The position numbers and the translations under genes are program-made. From Gemmatimonadales bacterium (GTDB taxonomy: Bacteria > Gemmatimonadota > Gemmatimonadetes > Gemmatimonadales > JACORV01), in the NCBI GenBank assembly GCA_035502185.1, contig DATJUT010000015.1:1-64000 (forward strand): a stretch of 64,000 nt of DNA. Reading direction: 5' to 3'. Positions within the stretch are counted from its first letter, which is position 1, and every line of letters starts with the position of its first letter. The notes under the pieces were generated by a model. That model was not told the origin of the DNA, did no database searches, and saw only the letters and a list, made by a program, of their open reading frames with translations. Shown piece by piece: positions 35,135 to 43,130 of the stretch.

Positions 35135-35524
35135 TGATGCGGGTCATGGCGTCAATTGGAAACAGTAGTTTGGATGTCAACCAAGTGCCAGCCCCAGGGG
35201 TAGGAGGATCGTCGCCCTTCCGGAGCCATGACGCTACCAGCCACCCACGCCTCACGTGGGCAGTTCGCGGGTCAGTTGAGGTGCGGGATTCTCCCCTTGG
35301 CGGGCGCGGTCCTGGCGGATTCTTCCGCCGGAACCTCGCGTCGGCGCGGGAGTGGTAGCAGCTTTGTGCTTGAGCGGCCCAGGCGCTCGGAGCGACTTTG
35401 GATCCGGTGATGGAGGTTCGAATCCTTCGGGGCCAAGCGTCGACGTACTTCCCCATCACATCGTTTCACGTCGTTCCAGCCGCCGACGGGCATGGCGCGG
35501 GCCGGCCCGCGCATGCGACCGCCG
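35135..35524. other. 390-bp gene-free stretch with repeat and tRNA remnants
   Basis: No supportable gene. It holds the degenerate GTGGGTCAGTTC pair at 35256-35277, the 43-bp tRNA-Gln copy at 35394-35436, and a stretch near 35175-35230 that ends in GTCGCCCTTCCGGAGCCA, loosely like a tRNA 3' end but not foldable as a tRNA. It separates the ClC-type gene from the start of the secreted lipoprotein region. Confidence 0.7.
35394..35436 (+). repeat. 43-bp copy of the tRNA-Gln 3' half (att-like)
   Basis: Matches 32886-32928 at 41 of 43 positions, running from the anticodon-loop side through the T arm and acceptor 3' strand. The 5' half of the tRNA is missing, so this is not a functional tRNA. Such 3'-end copies are typical attachment sites left by tRNA-targeting integrases. 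Confidence 0.85.
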
Positions 35525-36796
35525 TCAGTTGGGCGCGTGCACGGTGGGCGCGCCGTAGTCGCGGCTGCCGCCCAGCTCGGGGCCGCCGTTCCCCAGTCCG
35601 TTGCGGCTGTTGTCCATCCGCGCGATGTACTGGCGGATCGCGCCGGGGAACGAGTCGGTGCTCGCGTGACCGCCGAACGGGTCGGTGAACCACACGGTCG
35701 GCCCGTCGGCGTTGCGGATCTCGGTGTCGTTGATGTCCACCACGCGCCGGACGCCGTTGAACGGCGAGCGCGGATCGTCGTACGCGATCCCGAGCACCGT
35801 GCCGCCGTTGGTCGCGTCCTCGCATGGACCACCGCGCGCCCGGTTACCGGTGGCGCTGTCAACCGCGTAGCACATGTCCATCGGCCGCCCCACCACGCCC
35901 GCCGCCGCCGGATCGTAGTAGCGGCTCGGCAGGAACACCTGGAAGTACGGGTTGAAGAACGCCAGGTCCCGCCCGTCCGCCGTCTGGATGGCGTTGGAGG
36001 TCTGCCAGCTCTCGTGCAACGTGCCGTAGTCCGACTGCTGGCCCGCCGCCACCAGGATGTGCTGGAGGACGCAGCTGGCGTCGGGGATCACCCGCTGCCC
36101 ACCGCCCCGGGGAGAATTCAGCGGCAGGGCGACCCCGGCGGAGACGTCGGTGCCGTCGCAGCTGCGCGTGAAGTGCCCGGGAACGCCGATGGCCGCGAGC
36201 ATGGTCACGTGGAGCTCGGTGCCGTCGGTGCAGCGGATGTGATAGACCAGCTCGTGCAGGTTGTTGGTGAACGCGTCCGCGGAGTGCGTGCCCTGGTGCA
36301 GCTTGACCAGCACGTCGCAGCGCACGTCGAACAGCGCGTTGGCCGCGGCGCTGCCGAAGTGCAGCGGGACGTCGTTCGCCCACTCGACCTTGTGTCCGAA
36401 GTGGTCCTCGTGCCGGGGGTTCGCGGGGTCCCAGGTGTCGAGCTGCTCGTTGGCGTAGCCGAACGGGATGTCGCCGACCGACGCGTACAGGTTCGAGCCG
36501 CGCGGGTCCCGTCCGTGGTCGTGGCCGAAGCTGCACCCGGTCACCGGATCCACCGGCGGATGCCACGTGGGATAGAGCTTGTGATCGGGGCCGACGACGG
36601 AGTACCGGTTGTGCACCGAGTCCGGGCAGGTGTCGAAGCGCCCCGGGTGCCACGTTCCGAACGAGGCCGCGTTCCCCACCGGCAGCACGGCGCCCCCGCC
36701 CGCCGCCGTGGAGAGGTGGTCGCTGCAGGCGAGGAGGACCACGGCGGGTGCGGCGAGTGCCGACACCCAGGCGCGACGCCGGAGCGCGGACAGCAT
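35525..36796 (-). CDS. Secreted lipoprotein of unknown function
   Basis: 423 residues starting at ATG 36796. The signal peptide ends in LLAC (C24 lipobox), so it is probably a lipoprotein. The mature part is rich in Asp/His/Asn with several Cys, for example GCSFGHDHGRDPRGS near 90, HIRCTDGTELHV near 195 and CYAVDSATGNRARGG near 320. No known enzyme motif is visible. It is divergent from the small barrel protein gene, with a perfect-looking inverted repeat in the shared 62-bp gap. Confidence 0.72.
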   Translation of the reverse strand: MLSALRRRAWVSALAAPAVVLLACSDHLSTAAGGGAVLPVGNAASFGTWHPGRFDTCPDSVHNRYSVVGPDHKLYPTWHPPVDPVTGCSFGHDHGRDPRGSNLYASVGDIPFGYANEQLDTWDPANPRHEDHFGHKVEWANDVPLHFGSAAANALFDVRCDVLVKLHQGTHSADAFTNNLHELVYHIRCTDGTELHVTMLAAIGVPGHFTRSCDGTDVSAGVALPLNSPRGGGQRVIPDASCVLQHILVAAGQQSDYGTLHESWQTSNAIQTADGRDLAFFNPYFQVFLPSRYYDPAAAGVVGRPMDMCYAVDSATGNRARGGPCEDATNGGTVLGIAYDDPRSPFNGVRRVVDINDTEIRNADGPTVWFTDPFGGHASTDSFPGAIRQYIARMDNSRNGLGNGGPELGGSRDYGAPTVHAPN

Positions 36797-36823
36797 CGGA
36801 CGGCCTCCCGGAAAAGGGGACTA

Positions 36824-36857
36824 GTTACCTAGACTATGCTTGCGTAGTCTAAGTAAC
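36824..36857. promoter_or_regulatory. Inverted repeat operator between divergent genes
   Basis: Arms GTTACCTAGACTA (36824-36836) and TAGTCTAAGTAAC (36845-36857) are reverse complements except for one position, with an 8-bp spacer. The right arm ends 1 bp before the ATG of the barrel gene, so a dimeric regulator bound here would block that gene and could also act on the divergent lipoprotein gene. TAGACT/TAGTCT could also serve as -10 boxes for leaderless transcripts. Confidence 0.65.
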
Positions 36858-36858
36858 G

Positions 36859-37446
36859 ATGTCCCCCGGCTCAATCCGACGTGCTGTGTTGGGCGCCGCC
36901 CTGTCGGCGCTGCTGGCTCCCGCGCTCGCCGCCCAGGAGGTGCAGGGGCGCGACGCGCTGTGGTACGGCGCGGGCCTGGGCCCCGGCGTGGCGCGCGTCC
37001 AGTGCAGCATCTGCCGCGCCAACCGCGGGACCGCCGCGACCGGCGTGCTGCGGCTCGGCGGCCGGCTCAAGCGCGGCCTGCTGGTCGGCGCCGAGGCGAC
37101 GCTGTGGGCCGGCGGGGTCCAGTCCGGCGTGCACGAGTCCATGTGGGGTCTGGACGCGGTGGCCTACTACTATCCGCGCGCCCGCGGCACGCTCTACTGG
37201 AAGCTGGGCGCCGGGATGTTGTCGTGGCGCAGCGTCGATGGCCGCGACGTGCTCTCCGCCGGCGCGCCCGGCCTGGTGTTGGGGACCGGCTGGGAGTTCC
37301 GGATCGCACGGCAGCTCACGCTGGCGCCCTACGCGAGCCTGTTCATGGCCCCCGTCGGCGGCGACATCAAGTTCAACGGGGCCGGCATCCAGCAGAACGC
37401 ATCGCTGCTGCTCGGCCAGCTCGGCGTGAGCATCACCAAGCACTGA
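36859..37446 (+). CDS. Small outer-membrane beta-barrel-like protein
   Basis: 195 residues with a signal peptide ending ALAAQ (about residue 25). The mature part shows alternating amphipathic strands (YYPRARGTLYWKLGAG, FRIARQLTLAPYASLFM, SLLLGQLGVSITKH) as in eight-stranded OmpW/OmpX-like barrels, and a CSIC pair near residue 48. Function unknown. The ATG at 36859 follows the inverted repeat by 1 bp without a ribosome-binding site, suggesting a leaderless message. Confidence 0.68.
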   Translation: MSPGSIRRAVLGAALSALLAPALAAQEVQGRDALWYGAGLGPGVARVQCSICRANRGTAATGVLRLGGRLKRGLLVGAEATLWAGGVQSGVHESMWGLDAVAYYYPRARGTLYWKLGAGMLSWRSVDGRDVLSAGAPGLVLGTGWEFRIARQLTLAPYASLFMAPVGGDIKFNGAGIQQNASLLLGQLGVSITKH

Positions 37447-37505
37447 GCCGGAGCCGGGCCGGCCGGCTGGTGGCGCTTCTTCGCGAGCGCCGGCTGCGGT
37501 GCCGG

Positions 37506-37646
37506 CATCGGGTACGAGTTGTTCTCCGCCAAGATCTTCCGACCGTCCGCCACCCGCTCCCACACGGCCGGGTAGGCGCCCGTAATGTCCATTGCCTGGC
37601 CGGCCGTATCCGTGATGGTGCCGTGCCAGGTCTCCGTCACCACCAT
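37506..37646 (-). pseudogene. Fragment of a SnoaL/DUF4440-like domain
   Basis: The minus strand reads VVTETWHGTITDTAGQAMD, ITGAYPAVWERVADGR and KILAENNSYP, the C-terminal strand pattern of NTF2-like (SnoaL/DUF4440) domains, then non-domain sequence that runs into the barrel gene on the opposite strand. There is no N-terminal half and no start. The surrounding gap (37447-37794) shows nothing else but promoter-type sequence before the peptidase gene. It is a likely gene remnant, with modest certainty. Confidence 0.45.
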
Positions 37647-37794
37647 CCGTCGGCAATCCGAGTCCCGCGCTCGGCTTGGTCCCGTGCGCCGGCCACCGCC
37701 CCTAACGCCCGCCTAACGCCGCCCGCCTAGTCTGCGCCGCATGGTCGGCCCGGCGCGAGGCCGGTCCGCACGGACCTCAACCATGTGGCGACCC

Positions 37795-40137
37795 ATGAAC
37801 GCACGTGGACTCCCTCAGCGCCGCCTGCTCCTGGCCGGACTGCTCGCCATTCTGCCCGTCGGGCTCGCCGGCCAGACGCCCCAGGCGGCGTCCGCCGCCG
37901 GGCCGGCCGCCACCTTCCTCGAGCGCTACAACGAGCTCATGAAGCTCGCGCCGCTGGCCGGACAGGTCGCGGACGTGCACCACCTCGTGCTGCGGCGCGA
38001 CGCCGGGCAGCTCGTGCTCGAGCAGGGCAAGCTGTACCTGCTCTCGCGGATCGGCGGGCGCACGGTGGGCGCGGTGTTCGAGGGCACCGGCCGCTTCACC
38101 CTCACGCCTCCGCTCCCGGCCGAGCAGGCGGAGCTCCATCGCTTCGCGCATGCCACGACGCTCGACGACTCGATCCACGAGGTGATCCTGATCTTCGCCG
38201 ACTCGACCGCGGCGCAGATCGGCGCCCTCACGTTCGGCCCGGCCGACGTGCCGGGCGAGGTGGGCAACCACGTGGACGCCTTCGTCGGCTCGCTCAAGGG
38301 CGACAAGGACGGCTCGTACGATCCCGGCGTGATGGAGCCCCTCCTCAACGGCGACACCACCGGCTACTTCCTGGCGCGCCTGGCCCCCGACCGGGGCGAC
38401 GCGGTCCTGTTCGAGCTGAACCCCGGCGCGAGCGAAGAGGTCACCCTCTACCGGCCGGTGAGCCACGCGCGGTGGCACACCAGCTGGACCCCGGTCACCC
38501 GGTTCGCCGCCCAGGGCCGCTCCGTCAGCCCCGCCGACTGGCGAGGGCCGCGCGACCGTCTCCGCGTGCCCCGCTACCAGCTCGACGTGCAAATCAAGGA
38601 AGGGTTCAACGCCGACCTCCTGGTGGACGCCGCGGCCATCCTCACCACGGTGGACCGCGAGCCGGTGGGACCATGGCTCAACTTCAAGCTCGCCCCCAAG
38701 CTCACCCTGGACTCGGCTCGGTGGGGCGACGGCGCGCCGGCCGCCACGTTCAAGGCCGAGGAGGACGAAGACGCCTGGGTGCGCGTGGGCCACCGGCTCC
38801 GCGCGGGCGACACGCTGGCGCTCACCCTGTTCTACCACGGCGACGTTTTCCGGCGCTGGCTCGACTGGTTCCTGATCGAGCCCGGCCTGCCGTGGTTCCC
38901 GTTCAACGGGCAGGGCTCCACGGTCTCCACGTTCGACCTGACGTACCACAGCCCCAGCCAGTACACGCTGGTCAGCGTGGGCGAGCGGGGCGACTCCTCG
39001 GCCGCCGGCCGGATCACCACCGCGCACTGGACCCAGCGACTGCCCACCGACCAGGCGACGTTCAACGTGGGGCTGTTCGACCTGTACCACGCCCAGTTCG
39101 AGGGCGCGCCCGCCGTGGACGTGCTGATCTCGGAGGCCGCGCACCGCCAGATCCGGCAGCGCACCCGCGGCACGATGGTCGAGCAGGGGAACAAGAGCGA
39201 GACGGTCGCGGTGGACGTCTCGAACAGCCTCAAGCTCTACGCCAGCCTGTTCGGCCGCTGCACCTACGACCACTTCTTCGTCACGGAGATCCCGTACGCG
39301 GAAGGCGTCTCGTTCCCCGGAATGATCGACCTCTCGGCCTCGACGTTCCAGAACACGTCGCTGGACGGCTTCGACGAGTACTTCCGTGCGCATGAGGCCG
39401 CCCACCAGTGGTGGGGCAACGGCGTCCGCCCCGCCTCGTACCGCGACGTGTGGCTCAACGAGGGCCTGGCCGACTTCTCGGCGCTGTGGTACCTCCAGGT
39501 CGAGCGCAAGTCCTCGCAGCAGTACTTCAAGTTCCTCGACCAGTACGCCGCCGACATCCGCACCGACAAGGACGACGTCGGTCCGATCTGGCTGGGGTGG
39601 CGCAACCTGTCGCCGGACCTGCCCCGCGGCTACCAGGTGATCGTCTACGAGAAGGGCGCCTGGGTGTTCAACATGCTCCGGGTCCTGATGCTCGACCTCA
39701 GGACCATGTCCGACGACCGGTTCACCGCGATGATGCGGGACTACTACCAGACCTTCCTGGGCCGGCCGGCGACCACGGCCGACTTTCAGCACGTGGTCGA
39801 GCAGCACCTCGGGATGCCGATGGATTGGTTCTTCGACGAGTGGGTGAAGGGCACGGACATCCCGACCTACCACGTGCGCTGGAAGAGCGAGCCCGCCGAG
39901 GGCGGGCGGTTCCGGATCCGGTTCCGGATCGGCCAGGACAACGTGTCGCCCGGCTTCCGCATGCCGGTGCTCGTCGCCGCCGACCTCGGCGAGAACCGCG
40001 TGGCGCACTTCCGGCTCGACGTGACGGGCGCGCAGGGCGAGTACCTGAGCCCGCTGCTGCCGGCGGAGGCGCGGTCGGTCACGTTCAACGATCTGCACGC
40101 CGTGCTGGCCGACGTGAAGATGGACGGGAGCTTCTAG
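37795..40137 (+). CDS. Secreted M1-like zinc metallopeptidase
   Basis: 780 residues from ATG 37795 (ATG 37783 adds four). Signal peptide MNARGLPQRRLLLAGLLAIL. The zinc site is HEAAHQWW with H533, E534 and H537, and the third ligand E556 in NEGLADFSALW, matching gluzincin/M1 peptidases. The N-terminal half is a beta-rich M1-like region and the end is a C-terminal sandwich (VLVAADLGENRVAHFRLDV). It is likely a periplasmic or surface aminopeptidase-type enzyme, but GxMEN is not clear, so substrate type is open. The TAG stop is within a CTAG shared with the convergent gene. Confidence 0.88.
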   Translation: MNARGLPQRRLLLAGLLAILPVGLAGQTPQAASAAGPAATFLERYNELMKLAPLAGQVADVHHLVLRRDAGQLVLEQGKLYLLSRIGGRTVGAVFEGTGRFTLTPPLPAEQAELHRFAHATTLDDSIHEVILIFADSTAAQIGALTFGPADVPGEVGNHVDAFVGSLKGDKDGSYDPGVMEPLLNGDTTGYFLARLAPDRGDAVLFELNPGASEEVTLYRPVSHARWHTSWTPVTRFAAQGRSVSPADWRGPRDRLRVPRYQLDVQIKEGFNADLLVDAAAILTTVDREPVGPWLNFKLAPKLTLDSARWGDGAPAATFKAEEDEDAWVRVGHRLRAGDTLALTLFYHGDVFRRWLDWFLIEPGLPWFPFNGQGSTVSTFDLTYHSPSQYTLVSVGERGDSSAAGRITTAHWTQRLPTDQATFNVGLFDLYHAQFEGAPAVDVLISEAAHRQIRQRTRGTMVEQGNKSETVAVDVSNSLKLYASLFGRCTYDHFFVTEIPYAEGVSFPGMIDLSASTFQNTSLDGFDEYFRAHEAAHQWWGNGVRPASYRDVWLNEGLADFSALWYLQVERKSSQQYFKFLDQYAADIRTDKDDVGPIWLGWRNLSPDLPRGYQVIVYEKGAWVFNMLRVLMLDLRTMSDDRFTAMMRDYYQTFLGRPATTADFQHVVEQHLGMPMDWFFDEWVKGTDIPTYHVRWKSEPAEGGRFRIRFRIGQDNVSPGFRMPVLVAADLGENRVAHFRLDVTGAQGEYLSPLLPAEARSVTFNDLHAVLADVKMDGSF

Positions 40138-40526
40138 CCTCCGCTCGGCCCCCAGCGGGTGCCGAAGACCAGCCACAGAGCGCCATAGAAGCCGGCGACG
40201 GCGGCGGCCGTCCCGACGGCGATCGCCGCGACCCGCGCCGCCCGCAGCAGGCGGCGCTGCCGGGGCGCCGCCCGCCCCGCGCCGTCGAGCGCCTGCTCCC
40301 GCTGCGAGGCCAGGCCCCAGGAGCCGACGGCCGCGAGGCAGACGAACGGCGTCGCCGCCAGCCACCAGCCCGGCCGCACGAGCAGAATGCCGACCGCGTC
40401 GGCCGCGCCGCCGACGGCCCAGGTGGCGAGCCGGCGCCGTCCGGCGCGCAGGGCCCACGCCGCGATCAGGGTGTAGACGGTGCCGCGCGGCGTGCTCACC
40501 GCGGGAAGTGGGGACGGAGCGCTCAT
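40134..40526 (-). CDS. Small polytopic membrane protein, unknown
   Basis: 130 residues with about three membrane helices: GTVYTLIAAWALRAG, LLVRPGWWLAATPFVCLAAVGSWGL and VAAIAVGTAAAVAGFYGALWLVFG. There is a basic loop QREQALDGAGRAAPRQRRLLRAA. No family recognised. It shares the palindromic CTAG stop with the convergent peptidase gene. Confidence 0.6.
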   Translation of the reverse strand: MSAPSPLPAVSTPRGTVYTLIAAWALRAGRRRLATWAVGGAADAVGILLVRPGWWLAATPFVCLAAVGSWGLASQREQALDGAGRAAPRQRRLLRAARVAAIAVGTAAAVAGFYGALWLVFGTRWGPSGG

Positions 40527-40641
40527 CGCAAGACCCCCTCTCGAGGATCGCCCTGCGGCGCCAACGTAGCCCCGCGCGCCATACGAGTCCAGCCCGCGGC
40601 GACGCGTCTCGCCAGCCGGCCGGCGCGGAGCCCCGAAGACA

Positions 40642-40670
40642 CGACGCCGCCCTACCTTCGGGCGGCGTCG
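40642..40670 (-). terminator. Terminator-like hairpin after DUF4136 gene
   Basis: A perfect 11-bp stem CGACGCCGCCC/GGGCGGCGTCG with a 7-nt loop lies just beyond the stop of the minus-strand DUF4136 gene and before the next minus-strand gene. A T-tract is lacking; a Rho-independent role is uncertain but the stem is strong. Confidence 0.5.
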
Positions 40671-40692
40671 GCACCGGCGTCGGCCGGTCGGC

Positions 40693-41376
40693 TCAGTGCA
40701 GAGTGTCGAACAGCTTGTGCACGACCTGCTGGATCTTCTCCTGCGACATCCGCCGCACTTCGTGCGCCTCGGTCCGGTAGCGGCCGACCCACGCCGTCTC
40801 GCCGTCGGACCTCAAGCGCAGCTCGAGCGTCAGCCACCCGTCGCGGTAGGCGCTCGCGCCGTACGGGTAGTAGGCCGGCGCCGACCAGCCGTACGGATAG
40901 CCGCTGAACGCGAATCCCCACCCCCACGGGTACCAGCCCCACGGACGGTAGAAGCCCCAGGGCCGGTAGAAGCCGAACGGCCGATAACCCCAGCCGCCGT
41001 AGAAGCCGAAGCCCACGGTGGTCGCGACCCGGGCCGGCTGGCGATAGGCGTCGGAGCCGCTGAACGCGAGGTCGAGGAGGAAGTCGGCCTGCGCGGTGTC
41101 ATCCACCTTGCGGAAGCCGCGCTCCTGCATCCCGGCCTCGACGGCGCGGCGGAAGCGCTGCTGGGCGATCGCGTCGTACCCGGGGCGCTCGGGGATGTAG
41201 CGCCCGCGCGCGCCGCTGTCGTGCGCGGCAGGGGCGCCGGCGCTCCAGGTCCAGGTGGCGCCCTGCGGGACGGGGATGTTCTCGTCGCGCTCGCTCCGGA
41301 TGCTCGGTGCGCAGGCCGTGGCGAGGGCCGCGCCGGCAACCAGGACGGTCGCGCTGTACAACCGACCGGTGTTCAT
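40693..41376 (-). CDS. DUF4136 lipoprotein
   Basis: 227 residues from ATG 41376. Signal peptide with lipobox ALATAC (C22). The DUF4136 core includes DAIAQQRFRRAVEAGMQERGFRKV, QADFLLDLAFSGS, LELRLRSDGETAWVGRY and VVHKLFDTLH. An insert of aromatic/Gly/Pro repeats (RPFGFYRPWGFYRPWGWY, WGWGFAFSGYPYGW) sits between the halves. It is probably an outer-membrane lipoprotein of unknown role. It ends before the 11-bp hairpin and is divergent from the next lipoprotein. Confidence 0.86.
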   Translation of the reverse strand: MNTGRLYSATVLVAGAALATACAPSIRSERDENIPVPQGATWTWSAGAPAAHDSGARGRYIPERPGYDAIAQQRFRRAVEAGMQERGFRKVDDTAQADFLLDLAFSGSDAYRQPARVATTVGFGFYGGWGYRPFGFYRPWGFYRPWGWYPWGWGFAFSGYPYGWSAPAYYPYGASAYRDGWLTLELRLRSDGETAWVGRYRTEAHEVRRMSQEKIQQVVHKLFDTLH

Positions 41377-41552
41377 CGTCGTGCTCCAATCGAAGAGGCT
41401 CACCACTGCGACGCCTCACATCCGTGAGACGCCTGTTGCGACGTCTTTCTTAACACCGCACCGCCGTGGCGGTTCCGGCCCGGCGTCCGCCTTGACGAGC
41501 ACTTGACGGCCGGGCGGCACCGTACGCCCCGAACCCGAGTCGGAGCGTCCAG

Positions 41553-43130
41553 ATGCAGCCCTCTCGTCGGACAATCGGTTCCATCCTGCGGTGCGGGCCG
41601 TCGGTCCGCACGATCGCGGCGGTCCTCGGCGCGATGAGCCTCGGCGGTTGCATGTCCTGGCAGCGCCAGTCGAAGCCGCCGGCCGAGCTGCTCGCCCGGC
41701 ACCCGCCGACGGTGATCCGGGCCGTGGACCACACCGGCGGCTGGATCCTGTTCTACAAGCCGTTCATCAGCGGCGACTCCCTCGGCGGCTACCGGGACTC
41801 GACGCTCGCCGGCTCCCGCTACGCGATGCCGTTGGCCGACGTCGCCAGCGTCGAGGTGCGGCAGGTCGACGCCGGCCGATCCGTCCTGGCGCTCGCGGCC
41901 GTGGGGGCCTCGGCGGCGCTGGTGTACGGCGCCATCAAGGCCCTCGACAACATGACCCTGTTCAAGGCGCCCGACCTCTCGGGGTTCAACATGAGATCCT
42001 GCCCGCTGGTCTACAGCTGGGACGGGCGGCACTGGCGCCTCGACTCGGGCACGTTCGGCGGGGCGATCGTCGAGGCGCTGCAGCGCACCGATCTCGACAA
42101 CCTCGACTTCGCGCGCGCCGTGGACGGCACGCTGCGCCTGCGCGTGACGAACGAGCTGGCGGAGACCGATCACGTCGACGCGTTGGCGGTGGTGGCCGTG
42201 GACCACGACGCCGGCCTCGCGGTGGCGCCGGATCCCGCCGGCGGCATTCACACCATCGGCGCGCTCCAGCCGCCGCTCACGGCCACCGACTTCCGGGGCG
42301 CCGATGCCCTGGCGCGCGTGCGGGATGCCGACGGCTGGAACTGGGAGTCCGCCGTGACGGGGCGCGACCCGGCCCGCGCGACCGACCTGCGTGACGGGCT
42401 CGTGCTGGCCTTCGCGCGGCCGCGCGGGGCCACCCGCGCACACCTGGTGGTGGACGCCAACAGCTCGGCGTGGGGCACGCACCTGCTGGTCGAGTTCATC
42501 CGCGCGCACGGCAGTGCGACCCAGGCCTGGTACGACTCGATGAACGCTCGGCCCGCGGCGGCGCGCGCGGTTCAGGCGCGGCTCGCCCGCGAGGCGTTCC
42601 TCGCCGCCTCGGTGCGCACGGCCTCCGGCTGGCAGCCCGCGGGACTCTTCTGGGAGGCGGGGCCCGAGATCGTCAAGCGCCAGGTCCTCGACCTCGATCT
42701 CTCCGCGGTCGCCGGTGACACGGTGCTGGTGCGGCTCGAGTCCGCGCCTTCGTTCTGGGACATCGACCGCGTCGCCATGGACTACACGCCGGACCAGGCG
42801 GTCACCGTTCACGAGCTGACGCTCCTCGCCGCGCGCGACCAGGCGGGGCGGGACATCGCGCCGTTGATCGCCGCCGTGGACCACCGCGACTACGCGCTCG
42901 CTCACGGCGCCAGCGCCGAGGTCGTGCTGGCGGTCCCGCCGCTGCCCTCCGGGCAGACACGCAGCTTCCTGCTCCGCTCCACCGGCTGGTATCGGGTGGA
43001 CACGCCGGAAGCCGGCGCGCCGGACCTCGCGGCGCTCACCGCCTTCGGCCGCGACTCGCTCGCCGTGGGGCGTGCGTCGGTGCTGCGCCTCAACGCCGCG
43101 CTCGCGGCGCTCGCCGAGGGGACCCGGTGA
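41553..43130 (+). CDS. Large lipoprotein of unknown function
   Basis: 525 residues. The signal peptide ends with LGGC (C33 lipobox). A short membrane-like helix follows (SVLALAAVGASAALVYGAI, about 110-130), then CPLVYSWDGRHWRLDSG and a long beta-rich region with regular Leu/Val strands. The frame is open with normal codon use. Its TGA overlaps the GTG of the ketosynthase-like gene, so the two are probably co-translated. I do not recognise the family. Confidence 0.7.
   Translation: MQPSRRTIGSILRCGPSVRTIAAVLGAMSLGGCMSWQRQSKPPAELLARHPPTVIRAVDHTGGWILFYKPFISGDSLGGYRDSTLAGSRYAMPLADVASVEVRQVDAGRSVLALAAVGASAALVYGAIKALDNMTLFKAPDLSGFNMRSCPLVYSWDGRHWRLDSGTFGGAIVEALQRTDLDNLDFARAVDGTLRLRVTNELAETDHVDALAVVAVDHDAGLAVAPDPAGGIHTIGALQPPLTATDFRGADALARVRDADGWNWESAVTGRDPARATDLRDGLVLAFARPRGATRAHLVVDANSSAWGTHLLVEFIRAHGSATQAWYDSMNARPAAARAVQARLAREAFLAASVRTASGWQPAGLFWEAGPEIVKRQVLDLDLSAVAGDTVLVRLESAPSFWDIDRVAMDYTPDQAVTVHELTLLAARDQAGRDIAPLIAAVDHRDYALAHGASAEVVLAVPPLPSGQTRSFLLRSTGWYRVDTPEAGAPDLAALTAFGRDSLAVGRASVLRLNAALAALAEGTR

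Larger units (their letters stand above)
32886..35436. mobile_element. tRNA-Gln-bracketed segment, probable decayed integration
   Basis: The segment is bounded by the tRNA-Gln 3' half (32886-32928) and a 43-bp copy of it (35394-35436, 41 identities). Inside each end lies a GTGGGTCAGTTC-type repeat (32956-32979 and 35256-35277). Read on the minus strand these repeats give Thr/His/Glu-Leu-rich tails (left RELTHELTHGR, right QLTRELPT then stop) like the C-termini of tyrosine integrases that end at a tRNA attachment site. Only a small membrane protein and a ClC-type channel lie between; no recombinase remains. It is an inferred scar, not an active element. Confidence 0.42.

Noticed and set aside
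35160-35230. Possible tRNA-like 3' end with GTCGCCCTTCCGGAGCCA
   Set aside because: No cloverleaf or anticodon arm can be drawn, so it was not called a tRNA.
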